Shown here piece after piece: positions 7,796 to 16,919 of a stretch of DNA of 64,000 bases. The position numbers and the translations under genes were made by a program. Location of the stretch: positions 45,709-109,708 of the forward strand of contig WTGU01000131.1 of NCBI GenBank assembly GCA_011523425.1. The letters are read 5' to 3'. Positions within the stretch are counted from its first letter, which is position 1. Each line of letters opens with the position of its first letter. Source of the stretch: Alphaproteobacteria bacterium (GTDB taxonomy: Bacteria > Pseudomonadota > Alphaproteobacteria > UBA828). The notes beneath the pieces are model-generated. The model did not search any database, was not told the origin of the DNA, and saw only the letters and a list, made by a program, of their open reading frames with translations.

Positions 7796-8983
7796 ATGCC
7801 CGTAAGCCGCGGCCGCGATTTCCTGGCCCTCCCCGGCCCGACCACCGTTCCCGACGAGGTGCTGCAGGCCATGCACCGGCCGGCCGTCGACATCTACGGC
7901 GGCGAGCTCACGGGGATCACCGACACCTGCCTGGCCGACCTGCGCCGCGTCTTCCGCACGGAGCGGGGCCGCACCTACATCTACATCGCCAACGGCCACG
8001 GCGCCTGGGAGGCGGCGCTCACCAACGTGCTCTCGCGCGGCGACAAGATCCTGGTGCTGGAGAGCGGGCGCTTCGCCGTCGGCTGGGGCGAGATGGCCGA
8101 GCCGCTCGGCATCGAGGTCGAGGTGCTGGAGGCCGAGCCCCGGCGCGCGGTGTCGGCCGAGGCGCTCGAGGCGCGGCTGCGCGCCGACGGCACGGGCACG
8201 ATCAAGGCCGTGCTGGTGGTGCAGGTGGACACCGCATCCGGCATCGCGAACGACATCGCCGCGCTGGGCCAGGCCATCGCCGCGAGCGGCCACGGCGCGC
8301 TCTTCATGGTCGACGTCATCGCCTCGCTCGGCTCGATGCCGTTCGAGATGGACGGCTGGGGCGTCGACGTCGCGGTCGGCGGCGCGCAGAAGGGGCTGAT
8401 GATGACGCCCGGCCTGAGCTTCGTCGCGGCGGGGGAGAAGGCGCGCGCCGCCCACGCCGAGGCCGGCCTCAGGACGCGCTACTGGGACTGGACCGTCCGC
8501 GAGGGCGAGATCCACTACATGAAATACTGCGGCACCCCGCCCGTGCACCTGCTGTTCGGCCTGCGCAAGTCCCTCGACATGCTGTTCGAGGAGGGGATGG
8601 AGAGCGCCTTCCGCCGCCACGCGCTGCTGGCCGGCGCGACCCAGGCGGCGGTCGAGCGCTGGAGCGAGGGCGGCGCGCTGGCCTTCAACGCGCCCGAGGC
8701 GTCGGAACGCTCGCCGACGGTGACCACGATCCTGCTGGAGGAGCCGCATCTCGGCCGCCTGCTCGACTGGTGCCCGGAGCTCTGCAACGTCAGCCTCGGC
8801 ATCGGCCTCGGTCCGCTCGGCGGCCACGCCTTCCGCATCGCCCACATGGGCTACGTGAACGCGCCCATGATGCTCGGCACCCTCGGGGCCGTGGAGACCG
8901 GGCTCGTCGCGCTCGACATCCCGCACGGCAGGGGCGGCGTCTCGGCGGCCGTCGACCACCTGGCCAGCCGCCTGAAGGCGTGA
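7796..8983 (+). CDS. Class V aminotransferase (alanine/serine-glyoxylate type)
   Basis: A PLP-dependent aminotransferase of 395 residues. It starts with the family's LPGPTTVPDEVL motif, which leads to the substrate-binding region. The cofactor Asp lies in FMVDVIASLGSMP, and the internal-aldimine Lys in GGAQKGLM. Relatives use alanine or serine as amino donor and glyoxylate as acceptor, or take part in 2-aminoethylphosphonate and photorespiratory-type metabolism. A GAGGTG ribosome site precedes the ATG. No serine-cycle or phosphonate gene is adjacent, so the exact substrates remain undecided between serine-glyoxylate and alanine-glyoxylate transamination. Confidence 0.85.
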   Translation: MPVSRGRDFLALPGPTTVPDEVLQAMHRPAVDIYGGELTGITDTCLADLRRVFRTERGRTYIYIANGHGAWEAALTNVLSRGDKILVLESGRFAVGWGEMAEPLGIEVEVLEAEPRRAVSAEALEARLRADGTGTIKAVLVVQVDTASGIANDIAALGQAIAASGHGALFMVDVIASLGSMPFEMDGWGVDVAVGGAQKGLMMTPGLSFVAAGEKARAAHAEAGLRTRYWDWTVREGEIHYMKYCGTPPVHLLFGLRKSLDMLFEEGMESAFRRHALLAGATQAAVERWSEGGALAFNAPEASERSPTVTTILLEEPHLGRLLDWCPELCNVSLGIGLGPLGGHAFRIAHMGYVNAPMMLGTLGAVETGLVALDIPHGRGGVSAAVDHLASRLKA

Positions 8984-8996
8984 GGGGGGCGTCGGC

Positions 8997-9137
8997 CTAG
9001 GATTTCGCTCCCGCCTCGGCCGGCGGCGGAGAGGCGTCCGGCGCCTCGTCGGGCGGGGGCTTGAAGAGGATGGCCAGCGCGACCAGGACGGCGCCCACCA
9101 CCAGGGCGACGGCGGCGTCTCTCAGGAAGCGGCGCAT
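8997..9137 (-). CDS. Tiny single-span membrane protein, unknown function
   Basis: A 46-residue protein. Three positively charged residues (MRRFLR) are followed by one hydrophobic span of about 20 residues rich in Ala/Val/Leu, then a Pro/Glu/Ala-rich tail. The charge pattern suggests the N-terminus stays in the cytoplasm. Its ATG is one base after the stop of the preceding small gene (TGAGATG), so it is probably translationally coupled. It is not recognised as a named family. It is supported mainly by the coupled start and the clear amphipathic design. Confidence 0.5.
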   Translation of the reverse strand: MRRFLRDAAVALVVGAVLVALAILFKPPPDEAPDASPPPAEAGAKS

Positions 9138-9138
9138 C

Positions 9139-9375
9139 TCAGCCGCCCCGCCCCCCGGCGCGCGCCCGCGCCTCGGCGAGCGCCGCCTCCAGCGCTTCCT
9201 CGAAGTGCCGGCCGACGATGGGGCCGCAGCGGCGGCGGTACTCCCGCAGGATGTCGGCCTGCACCGCCGGCGTGATGTCGCGCACGAGATCGAGCCGGCT
9301 CTCGCACACGTCGCAGACGAGCGCGGAATCGCCTGCCACAGGCGTGCGCCATGCGTGCGGGCTGCATCGCTCCAT
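9139..9375 (-). CDS. Small CxxC-containing protein, unknown function
   Basis: A 78-residue protein with Cys4 and a CDVC pair at residues 21-24, possibly a small metal- or redox-active site. An acidic/basic helical part follows (DITPAVQADILREYRRR), with Cys40, and then an Ala/Glu-rich helix. Alphaproteobacterial genomes often carry short conserved genes like this, but I cannot name the family. A longer in-frame start exists upstream, at 9549, but its sequence is low-complexity and would overlap guaA. Coupled to the downstream 46-residue membrane protein; divergent from guaA. Confidence 0.5.
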   Translation of the reverse strand: MERCSPHAWRTPVAGDSALVCDVCESRLDLVRDITPAVQADILREYRRRCGPIVGRHFEEALEAALAEARARAGGRGG

Positions 9376-9496
9376 CGGCCGGGCCCTCCCCTCCTCGCCG
9401 CGCCGGGCACAGCATACGCCTTCCGCCGGCGGCGGCGAACGCTTCGCCCGATCTGGCCGATCTTGCGCCGGCCGGGGCCTCGTGTGACGGTGATTC

Positions 9497-11041
9497 ATGA
9501 CCGAGCGGATCCTGATTCTCGACTTCGGCTCGCAGGTGACACAGCTCATCGCGAGGCGCGTCCGCGAGGCCGGGGTCTATTGCGAGATCCGCCCCTTCTC
9601 CGTGCCGGCGGCCGAGATCGAGCGGCTCGCGCCTGGCGGCGTGATCCTCTCGGGCGGCCCGGCATCGCTGACGCAGGCGGAGGCGCCGCGGCCGGACGAG
9701 GGCCTCTACCGGCTCGGCATTCCGCTGCTCGGCATTTGCTACGGCCAGCAGGCCATGTGCGCGGCGCTGGGGGGGGCCGTCGAATCCGCGAGCCAGCGCG
9801 AGTTCGGGCGCGCTTTCCTCGATGTCGTGGAGCCTTGCGCGCTGTTCGACGGGGTCTGGCCGGTGGGCGCGCGCGAGCAGGTGTGGATGAGCCACGGCGA
9901 CGCGGTGGCGGCAGTGCCGGCCGGCTTTCGCGTCGTGGCGCGGACCGGGTCTGCGCCCTTCGCCGCGATCGCCGACGACGCGCGCGGCTTCTACGGCATC
10001 CAGTTCCACCCCGAGGTGGTGCACACCCCCCACGGCGCAGCGCTGCTGGAGAACTTCGCGCGCCGCGTCGCGGGCTGCCGGGGCGAGTGGTCGATGGCCT
10101 CGTTCCGCGCCAGCGCCGTCGAGGCGATCCGCGCCCAGGTGGGCGAAGGCCGGGTGATCTGCGGGCTCTCTGGCGGCGTCGATTCATCGGTGGTGGCGGT
10201 GCTGCTGCACGAGGCGATCGGCGAGCAGCTCACCTGCGTCTTCGTCGATACCGGCATGATGCGCGAGCGCGAGGCTGACGAGGTCGCGAACCTCTTCCGC
10301 GGCCACTACAACATCCCGCTCGTCCACGAGGACGCGAGCGCCGCGTTCCTCGAACGGCTCGCCGGCGTCACCGAGCCCGAGGAGAAGCGCAGCATCATCG
10401 GCACCACCTTCATCGACGTGTTCGAGCGGGCCGCGCGGAGCGCCGGCGACGCCGACTTCCTGGCCCAGGGAACCCTCTATCCGGACGTGATCGAATCGGT
10501 CTCGGTCAGCGGCCCGAGCGCGGTCATCAAGTCGCACCACAATGTCGGCGGGCTGCCGGAGCGGATGAACCTCGAGCTGGTCGAGCCTTTGCGCATGCTC
10601 TTCAAGGACGAGGTGCGCACGCTCGGCCGCGCCCTCGGCATGCCGGAGGCGCTGACCGGGCGCCACCCCTTCCCCGGCCCGGGGCTCGCGATCCGCATTC
10701 CCGGCGAGGTGACGGAGGAGAAGCTCGCGATCCTGCGCCAGGCCGATGCGATCCTGATCGAGGAGATACGCAACGCCGGGCTCTACGACGCCATCTGGCA
10801 GGCCTTCGCGGTGCTGCTGCCGGTGCGCACGGTGGGCGTCATGGGCGATGCGCGCACCTACGAGCATGTCTGCGCGCTGCGCGCCGTCACCTCGGCGGAC
10901 GGCATGACCGCCGACTTCTACCACTTCGACATGGGCTTCCTCGGCGCCGTCGCGAACCGTATCGTCAACGAGGTGCGGGGCATCAACCGCGTGGTCTACG
11001 ACGTGACCTCGAAACCGCCGGGAACGATCGAATGGGAATGA
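9497..11041 (+). CDS. guaA: GMP synthase (glutamine-hydrolysing)
   Basis: Converts XMP, glutamine and ATP to GMP, the last step of guanine nucleotide synthesis. The 514 residues are full length. The class I glutamine amidotransferase domain has its nucleophile in GICYGQQ (Cys81) and the partner His/Glu in FHPEV. The ATP pyrophosphatase domain follows, with the P-loop GLSGGVDSS near residue 220. The dimerisation domain has [10 protein letters not shown], and the protein ends in the conserved PPGTIEWE. The last 10 bases overlap the next gene, which suggests cotranscription. No purine riboswitch is evident in the 120-base leader. Confidence 0.97.
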   Translation: MTERILILDFGSQVTQLIARRVREAGVYCEIRPFSVPAAEIERLAPGGVILSGGPASLTQAEAPRPDEGLYRLGIPLLGICYGQQAMCAALGGAVESASQREFGRAFLDVVEPCALFDGVWPVGAREQVWMSHGDAVAAVPAGFRVVARTGSAPFAAIADDARGFYGIQFHPEVVHTPHGAALLENFARRVAGCRGEWSMASFRASAVEAIRAQVGEGRVICGLSGGVDSSVVAVLLHEAIGEQLTCVFVDTGMMREREADEVANLFRGHYNIPLVHEDASAAFLERLAGVTEPEEKRSIIGTTFIDVFERAARSAGDADFLAQGTLYPDVIESVSVSGPSAVIKSHHNVGGLPERMNLELVEPLRMLFKDEVRTLGRALGMPEALTGRHPFPGPGLAIRIPGEVTEEKLAILRQADAILIEEIRNAGLYDAIWQAFAVLLPVRTVGVMGDARTYEHVCALRAVTSADGMTADFYHFDMGFLGAVANRIVNEVRGINRVVYDVTSKPPGTIEWE

Positions 11042-11763
11042 AGGATCGCCGCGCGCGGCACGGCCTGCGACGGGCGGCGACCGCGCTGGCGCTCGGCCTC
11101 GCTGTGGGCCTCGCCGTGACGGCGCCGGCGCCGGGCAGCGCCCTTGCCGACTGGGAGAGCGGCCAGGCGGCCTACGAGCGGGGCGACATCGCGGCTGCGC
11201 TCGAGGCATGGACGCCGCTCGCCGAGGCAGGCGACGCGCGGGCCCAGGCGGCGCTCGGCAGTCTCTACATTCACGGCCAGGGCGTCGCGGTCGACCATGC
11301 GAAGGCGCTGCACTGGACCCGGCTCGCCGCCGAGCAGGGCGACGTCACCGGCCAGTTCAACATGGGCACCATCTATGCCGGCGGCCTCGGCGTCGAGCGC
11401 GACTATGCGGTGGCGGCGGACTGGTTCGCGCGCGCCGGCGAGCAGGACGACGCGGCGAGCCGCTTCAACCTCGGCGTGCTCTACGCGCGCGGCCTCGGCG
11501 TGCCCAAGGACGACGTGGAAGCGCTCTTCCTGCTCAGCACCGCGACGATCATCGCCGGCGACCCGGAGACCAACCTGCGGGAGGTCGGCGCGGCCGCCGA
11601 GAACTACGCCTACGTCGTGATGATGACGATGGAGGAGCCGGAGATCGCGCTGGCGATCAAGCGCACCAGGGAGTGGGAGGAAGAGTTCCTCCGGCGCTAC
11701 CTGCTGCAGCGCTTCCGCCGCCCGCCGAGCGGCGAGGCCCTCGCTCCCCTGCCCTTCGAATGA
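11032..11763 (+). CDS. Exported Sel1-repeat protein
   Basis: A 243-residue protein with a signal peptide: basic start, hydrophobic core of about 20 residues, and a likely cleavage after ALA near residue 39. At least three Sel1-like repeats follow (A-x-LG-x-LY-x2-G-x-GV pattern). The C-terminus is helical and charged ([12 protein letters not shown]). Sel1 proteins scaffold protein complexes, often at the envelope. The start overlaps guaA, and a second ATG six bases in could serve instead. Function unknown; the guaA link is probably only operonic. Confidence 0.75.
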   Translation: MGMKDRRARHGLRRAATALALGLAVGLAVTAPAPGSALADWESGQAAYERGDIAAALEAWTPLAEAGDARAQAALGSLYIHGQGVAVDHAKALHWTRLAAEQGDVTGQFNMGTIYAGGLGVERDYAVAADWFARAGEQDDAASRFNLGVLYARGLGVPKDDVEALFLLSTATIIAGDPETNLREVGAAAENYAYVVMMTMEEPEIALAIKRTREWEEEFLRRYLLQRFRRPPSGEALAPLPFE

Positions 11764-11785
11764 CCGAACGCGGCTATCAACGTGA

Positions 11786-11880
11786 CACGCCAATGCCCCG
11801 ACTCGTTCCGGGCATCCACGTTCTTTGCCCCTGCTACACGAAAACTCGTGGATGGCCGGAATGAATCCGGCTATGGCGTG
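11786..11880. repeat. Long imperfect palindromic intergenic element
   Basis: Arms at 11786-11820 and 11847-11880 are imperfect inverted copies (ending ATCCACG and starting CGTGGAT) around a 26-base centre. Each arm itself holds a smaller hairpin of the form CCGGA...TCCGG. The layout matches a repeat common between genes of alphaproteobacteria, recalled from general knowledge and not searched. It lies between the convergent Sel1 and formylglutamate-amidohydrolase genes, where it may act as a bidirectional terminator. Confidence 0.65.
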
Positions 11881-11915
11881 AAAAGGGAACGGCGCGTCGC
11901 CCTCCCGCTGCAGCG

Positions 11916-12713
11916 CTACCCGGCGGCGTGTTCGATACGCTGCGTCTCCGGCAGGGCCAGCAGGGCTGGAATGTGGCGGGCGAGGCGCTGCGCCCAGGTC
12001 TCGATCTCCGCGGGCGTGCGAATCTCGTCGTTGCGGATCTCGACGAGAAGCGAGGGCAGCCCTCGGCTCTCGGCGTGGACCGGTACGGTGTAGTCGGTGA
12101 GGATTCCGAAGTCGTAGGGCGCGTTGGCGCCGACGTTGATCCCTTCAGCCCGCAGGCGCTCGATCAGCGGCGCCGACATGCGCTGGTCCTTGTCCCAGCA
12201 GACACCGATCTCCCACGGGCGCGGCTCGCCGCCCGCGAGTTGCGGGGTGAAGCTGTGGACCGCGATCAGCACAGGCACGTCGCCGCGCGCGCACATCCGC
12301 TCCAGGGCGTCGTGGATCGCGTCGTGATAGGGAGTGAAGATCGCCGCGATGCGCGCCTCCACCGCCGCCTCGTCCAGGTTTGCGTTACCCGGCACCGGCA
12401 CCGAATCGCTTTCCGCCGGGATCCTGTCCGGCGCCGCTTCAGGCCGGTTGCAGTCGATCACCAGTCGGGAGTAGCCGGCGAGAATCGCCGGCGCATCGAG
12501 CAGCGCGGCGAGCCGCCGCGCCACGGCCGCGGCGCCGATGTCCCAGCCGATGTGCTCGATGCGCTCCGCCTCGCTCACGCCGAGGTTGCCGAGCGCGGCC
12601 GGGATGCGGCAGCTCGCGTGGTCGCAGACGACGAGCGCACGCGAGGCGCTCCGCATGTTGAGGGCATCGAAGGGCGGCGGGTCGCCCGGCCCGAGCAGCG
12701 CCGTGCCTGCCAT
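11916..12713 (-). CDS. N-formylglutamate amidohydrolase family protein
   Basis: A 265-residue hydrolase of the FGase family (PF05013), which releases formate from N-formyl amino acids such as N-formylglutamate, the last step of one histidine-degradation route. Visible family features are VVCDHAS with the metal-binding Asp/His, HIGWDIG, SRLVIDCNRP, LIAVHSFTP and, near the end, LVEIRNDEI. No hut gene is present here. Its ATG comes four bases after the stop of the amidohydrolase gene, so the two are one operon and probably act on the same amide-type substrate. Confidence 0.85.
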   Translation of the reverse strand: MAGTALLGPGDPPPFDALNMRSASRALVVCDHASCRIPAALGNLGVSEAERIEHIGWDIGAAAVARRLAALLDAPAILAGYSRLVIDCNRPEAAPDRIPAESDSVPVPGNANLDEAAVEARIAAIFTPYHDAIHDALERMCARGDVPVLIAVHSFTPQLAGGEPRPWEIGVCWDKDQRMSAPLIERLRAEGINVGANAPYDFGILTDYTVPVHAESRGLPSLLVEIRNDEIRTPAEIETWAQRLARHIPALLALPETQRIEHAAG

Positions 12714-12717
12714 CGTC

Positions 12718-13860
12718 CTAGACTCTGTAGATGCGCCGGGCGTTCTCGACGCCGATGAGGCCCGCGATCCGCTCGGCGTCTGCGGCCGAGCACTCGTCCG
12801 CCTCCACCCAGCGCCCGAGCGCCGCTGCGAGTGCGGTGCGGAAGCGCAGCGCCCCCAGATAGTAGAGCTCGGCGAGGCCGAAGGCGTCGGAGCTGTAGAG
12901 CTGCTTGGTAAAGGGCGCGAGCTCCAGCGCCTCGTCCATGATCCGCTGGTAGCCCGGCCCCACCCAGTTGAGCGCAAAGCCCACGTCGAAATAGACAGCC
13001 GGGAAGTTCTCCGCGAGCAGGCCCGCCTCGCGCTGGAACGGATAGCAATGCAGCAGGGTGATCGGGAAGCCCAGGGGCTCCACCGCCTTGATCCACGGCG
13101 TCAGGTGGCTGGGGTCGACGCGGTGGAGCTCGATGTCGGGATCGCCGATGCCGATGTGGAACTGCATGGGGAAGCCCCGCTCGCCCGCGATCTCCGCCCC
13201 GGTCCAGATCAGGTGCCGCTCGAGGACCTGGTCGGTGATGCGCACGCGGCCCGTCTGCTCGATCTCGGCGAGCCAGCGCCCGGCCGCCGCCTCGACCTCG
13301 GCATCGCTTGGCCGGCCGTAGTCGATGTTGAGCGTCGCGCGGTAGGCGAGGATCGACTTGAGACCGACGACGTCGCCCCCGATGGACTCGCGCAGGGCCG
13401 CCTCGAACGCTTCGCCGTAGCCGGCCGCCGCGACGCCGCTCTGGGCGACCACTTCCGCGACCGATTCCATGCGCACGATCTCCCGCGCCGGCGCGCCGGC
13501 GACGGCGCCGACCTCGGCGACGCTGCAGAGCTCCTCCGGCCGGTTGCCGGAATCGACCAGATAGGTGCCGATCCGTGCCGCCGCGAGGAAGCGCCTGTTC
13601 ACCTCCTCGGCCCCGAGCGCGCGCCGGCGCGCGGCGTAGTCCGCGGGCGAAGAGAGCGGCGGCAGGTCGAGCAGCGGCGCGCACCAGCGCCGCACCGACA
13701 GCGCGACCGGCTTGTCCCAGTGGCTCGTGCCGGCCGGCGCCGGCGCGAAAGCCTCGCTCAGCGAGTCGGCGAGGCGCTCGTCGTCCAGGTCCGCGGGAAA
13801 GAGCCCGTGGCAGTGGTGGTCGACCAGCGGCAGCGAATCGCACACGTCGTCAATGGGCAT
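12718..13860 (-). CDS. Amidohydrolase-family protein (TIM-barrel, FluG/nodulin-like)
   Basis: A 380-residue metal-dependent hydrolase or decarboxylase. The first metal motif is VDHHCHG near residue 14. A conserved Lys region is GLKSILAYR, then HIGIG, the His in LHCYPF, and the Asp-containing SSDAFG near the end. This matches the amidohydrolase-2 family, whose members act on small cyclic or branched acids and amides. Preceded by GGAG at 13864-13867. Coupled with the N-formylglutamate amidohydrolase gene and divergent from the SDR/flavoenzyme pair. The substrate is unknown. Confidence 0.78.
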   Translation of the reverse strand: MPIDDVCDSLPLVDHHCHGLFPADLDDERLADSLSEAFAPAPAGTSHWDKPVALSVRRWCAPLLDLPPLSSPADYAARRRALGAEEVNRRFLAAARIGTYLVDSGNRPEELCSVAEVGAVAGAPAREIVRMESVAEVVAQSGVAAAGYGEAFEAALRESIGGDVVGLKSILAYRATLNIDYGRPSDAEVEAAAGRWLAEIEQTGRVRITDQVLERHLIWTGAEIAGERGFPMQFHIGIGDPDIELHRVDPSHLTPWIKAVEPLGFPITLLHCYPFQREAGLLAENFPAVYFDVGFALNWVGPGYQRIMDEALELAPFTKQLYSSDAFGLAELYYLGALRFRTALAAALGRWVEADECSAADAERIAGLIGVENARRIYRV

Positions 13861-13977
13861 CGAGACAGCTCCGAATTACGGCATCCCGGCGGCGCCACTC
13901 TAGCCCGCATGTCTCCCCACGGTCACGGCCTGCACGGCGCCGTGCTATCGTCCGCGCGCAACCGGCGGGAGGGGAGC

Positions 13978-14757
13978 ATGGCGATCACGCTCGAGGGCAA
14001 GGCCGCAATCGTGACCGGCGCGGGCCGCGGCATCGGCAAGGGCATCGCGACGGTTTTCGCGCGGGAAGGCGCGCGGGTGCTGGTGGTGAACCGCAGCGCC
14101 GACGCCGGCCAGGCCACGGCCGACGAGATCTGCGCGGCCGGCGGCGAGGCCTCGTTCCTCCAGGCGGACGTCAAGCGGCGCGCCGACATGGAGGGGATGG
14201 CGGCGGCCTGCATCGCCCGCTACGGCGCCATCGACGTGCTCTGCGCCAACGCGGGCGTCTTTCCCGTCGCCCACATCGCGGACATGGACGACGAGACCTG
14301 GGACGACACGATCGATACCAACCTGAAGGGCGTCTTCTACGGCGTCCAGGCGTGCATCCCGCAGATGAAGGCGCAAGGGAAGGGCCGCATCGTCGTCATC
14401 TCGTCCATCACCGGCCCCAATGTGGGCTGGCCGGGGCTCTCCCACTACATGGCGTCCAAGGGCGGCGTGAACGCGTTCGTCCGGGGCGCCGCGCTGGAGC
14501 TCGCCAAGCACGACATCACGGTCAACGCGATCTCCCCCGGCTCCATCATGACCGAGGGTCTGGTCGACCTCGGTGGCGACCAGGTCGAGGACATCCGGGC
14601 GGTCATCCCCGCCGGCTACATCGGCGAGCCCGAGGACATCGCCTATGCCGCGGTCTACCTCGCCAGCGACCAGGCGCGCTACATCACCGGGCAGGCGCTG
14701 GTGCTCGACGGCGGGCAGATCCTGCCGGAGAGCCCGTCGGCCCTCGCCGATGCGTGA
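13978..14757 (+). CDS. Short-chain dehydrogenase/reductase
   Basis: A 259-residue classical SDR. The NAD(P)-binding motif is TGAGRGIG at residues 14-21, followed by NAG (CANAGVF), the catalytic Ser in VISSITG, and the YMASK active-site pair. The C-terminal SDR motif ITGQALVLDGG is present. It probably oxidises or reduces a secondary alcohol. A strong ribosome site GGGAGGGG precedes the ATG. The flavoenzyme gene starts at or just after its stop, so the two are one unit. Confidence 0.9.
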   Translation: MAITLEGKAAIVTGAGRGIGKGIATVFAREGARVLVVNRSADAGQATADEICAAGGEASFLQADVKRRADMEGMAAACIARYGAIDVLCANAGVFPVAHIADMDDETWDDTIDTNLKGVFYGVQACIPQMKAQGKGRIVVISSITGPNVGWPGLSHYMASKGGVNAFVRGAALELAKHDITVNAISPGSIMTEGLVDLGGDQVEDIRAVIPAGYIGEPEDIAYAAVYLASDQARYITGQALVLDGGQILPESPSALADA

Positions 14758-14761
14758 CACG

Positions 14762-16756
14762 ATGACGGAGCCGGAACGCTTCCCCCACCTGTTCGCCCCG
14801 GCACGCCTCGGCGGCCACACGCTGAGCTGCCGCATCGTCTTCGGCGCGCACACGGCCAACATGGCGGAAGGCGGGCTGCCGCGCGAGCGCCACCTCGGCT
14901 ACTACCGCGAGCGCGCCCGCGGCGGCGCCGCCATGATCGTGGTGGAGCCGACCCCGCCGCATCCGACGGCGGTGCTCACGCGCGGCAACTTCCTCGCCGA
15001 CGACGCCGTCATCCCCCACTTCCGCAGGATCACGGACGAGTGCCACCGCTTTGGCACCGTCATGTGCCACCAGATCTACCACGTCGGCGCGCACGGCGAT
15101 CAGGACAACTCCTGGTCGCCCTACTGGTCGCCGTCCGGGCAGGTGAGCCACCACGACCCCTGGGGCAGCCACGCCATGAGCGAGGCGGAGATCGCCGAGC
15201 TGATCCAGGCTTTCATCGACCAGGCGGTGCGCGACCGCGAGGGGGGCTTCGACGGCGTCGACCTCTTCGCCGGCTACTCCTGCCTGATCGACCAGTTCTG
15301 GTCGCCGCTGACCAACCGGCGCGACGACCGCTGGGGCGGCAGCCTGGAGAACCGGCTCCGCTTCGCGACCGAGATCGCAGGCGGCATCCGCAAGGCCTGC
15401 GGCCCGGACTTCATCGTCGGCATGACCGTCTCCGGCGCGGAGCCCTACCCCGGCGGCCTCACCATGGCCGACAAGCAGGAGATCTTCGCCTGGCTCGATT
15501 CGCGCGGGCTGGCGGACTACTTCTCCTGCGGCACCGGCAGCTACATCAACCAGTTCACGACCATCGTTCCGGGCTTCCATCACGCGACGCCGCTCGGGGT
15601 GGAGGACGCCGCCGCGATCAAGGAGGTGGTGAGCCACGCGCTGGTCACGGCCGAGGCGCGGGTCAAGACGCCCGCGCGGGCGGACGCCGCCATCGCCGGC
15701 GGCGCCTGCGATCTCGTCTCCATCGTGCGCGGCCAGATCGCGGACCCGCACCTCGCCAACAAGGCGCGCGAGGGGCGCGCGGAAGACGTCCGCCCCTGCA
15801 TCTCCTGCAACCAGCTCTGCATCGGGCGGCGCATGCGGGACTATCACATCTCCTGCCTCGTCAATCCCTCCGTCGGCCGCGAGCACGAATGGGACGGCGA
15901 CGACCCGGCGCCCGCCGAAGTGCTCCGCGAGGTTCTGGTGGTGGGCGGCGGGCCGGCCGGGCTGGAGGCCGCCCGCGTCGCGGCGGCGCGCGGGCACCGG
16001 GTGACGCTGGCGGAGAAGGCGGATGCGCTCGGCGGGCAGTTCCGCCTCGCCGCGGCGCAGCCGGAGCGGGGCGAGATCGACGAGCTGCTCGCCTGGTACC
16101 GGGGCCAGCTCGAGAAGCTGCAGGTCCGGGTCGAGCTCGGCACCGAGATGACTGCCGAGGCCATACGCGGCTCCGGCACCGATGCGGTCGTGCTCTGCAC
16201 CGGATCGGTGCCGACGCGCACGGGCTTCCAGCGTGCGCTGCCCCACGTCGACGCGCTGCCCGGCGCGGACCAGGCGAACGTCCACAGCGCGAACGACGTT
16301 CTCGACGGCCGGGCGGCGCCCGGCGAGCGGGTGCTCCTGCTGGACGACATCAACGGCTGGTGGCCCGCCTCGGGCACCGCGCTCCACCTCGCGGAGAAGG
16401 GCCACGAGGTGACCGTCGTCACCGCCTCGGAGAAGCCGGCGGAGGCGCTCGACGGCTCGCACCTCGGCCCGAGCACGCGCGAACGCTTCGCCAGGCTGGG
16501 CGTCGCGGTGCTCTGCGGCCATGCGCTGACGCGCTGGGCGGGGAAGGCGGCGACGGTGGTCAGGCTCCACACCGGCGAGACGACGGAGATGACCTTCGAC
16601 GATGTCGTGCTCGCCACCACCAACACGGTGGACGACGCGCTCGCGCACGCGCTGGCGGACGACGATCTCGAGGTCCACGCCATCGGCGACATGGTCGCGG
16701 CGCGCACCGCGGGCATGGCCTTCTACGAAGGGCGGACGCTGGGGATGAGGCTCTGA
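14762..16756 (+). CDS. Trimethylamine-dehydrogenase/2,4-dienoyl-CoA-reductase-like flavoenzyme
   Basis: A 664-residue multidomain oxidoreductase. Residues 1-360 form an FMN-binding TIM barrel of the old-yellow-enzyme type. A 4Fe-4S cluster motif with Cys spaced C-x2-C-x3-C-x11-C follows (CISCNQLC, then CLVNP). Next comes an FAD/NAD domain with GGGPAGLEAARVAAARG, and a second nucleotide domain. Relatives include trimethylamine dehydrogenase, dimethylamine dehydrogenase and stachydrine/proline-betaine demethylating enzymes, as well as dienoyl-CoA reductase. The neighbours do not decide the substrate. An ATG at 14750 overlapping the SDR stop is an alternative start. Confidence 0.88.
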   Translation: MTEPERFPHLFAPARLGGHTLSCRIVFGAHTANMAEGGLPRERHLGYYRERARGGAAMIVVEPTPPHPTAVLTRGNFLADDAVIPHFRRITDECHRFGTVMCHQIYHVGAHGDQDNSWSPYWSPSGQVSHHDPWGSHAMSEAEIAELIQAFIDQAVRDREGGFDGVDLFAGYSCLIDQFWSPLTNRRDDRWGGSLENRLRFATEIAGGIRKACGPDFIVGMTVSGAEPYPGGLTMADKQEIFAWLDSRGLADYFSCGTGSYINQFTTIVPGFHHATPLGVEDAAAIKEVVSHALVTAEARVKTPARADAAIAGGACDLVSIVRGQIADPHLANKAREGRAEDVRPCISCNQLCIGRRMRDYHISCLVNPSVGREHEWDGDDPAPAEVLREVLVVGGGPAGLEAARVAAARGHRVTLAEKADALGGQFRLAAAQPERGEIDELLAWYRGQLEKLQVRVELGTEMTAEAIRGSGTDAVVLCTGSVPTRTGFQRALPHVDALPGADQANVHSANDVLDGRAAPGERVLLLDDINGWWPASGTALHLAEKGHEVTVVTASEKPAEALDGSHLGPSTRERFARLGVAVLCGHALTRWAGKAATVVRLHTGETTEMTFDDVVLATTNTVDDALAHALADDDLEVHAIGDMVAARTAGMAFYEGRTLGMRL

Positions 16757-16767
16757 CGCACGCCCGA

Positions 16768-16795
16768 TTGACAAACGCCGCGCCGGCGCTATCGA
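16768..16795 (+). promoter_or_regulatory. Sigma-70 promoter of tRNA-Arg
   Basis: A consensus -35 TTGACA (16768-16773) and a -10 TATCGA (16790-16795), 16 bases apart. The tRNA begins 10 bases after the -10, as expected for a strong stable-RNA promoter. Confidence 0.7.
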
Positions 16796-16805
16796 TGGGA
16801 GGCGC

Positions 16806-16882
16806 GCGCCCGTAGCTCAGCCGGATAGAGCACTTGATTCCTAATCAAGGGGTCGCAGGTTCGAGTCCTGCCGGGCGCGCCA
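16806..16882 (+). tRNA. tRNA-Arg (anticodon CCT)
   Basis: A 77-base cloverleaf. The acceptor stem is GCGCCCG paired with CGGGCGC, D-stem GCTC/GAGC, anticodon stem CTTGA/TCAAG with loop TTCCTAA, and T-arm GCAGG-TTCGAGT-CCTGC. The 3' CCA is encoded. Anticodon CCT reads AGG, a rare arginine codon in this GC-rich genome. No duplicated 3'-end sequence marking an integrated element was noticed nearby. Confidence 0.96.
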
Positions 16883-16919
16883 GACTGCGGATTGCTTGCC
16901 GCAGCCGAAGGAACCGGCA

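Noticed and set aside
9376..9496. Purine riboswitch before guaA
   Set aside because: No matching stems or loop signature were found in the leader.
16806..16882. tRNA-Arg as an integration site with a following island
   Set aside because: No integrase and no repeated 3'-end sequence were seen, and downstream composition is normal.
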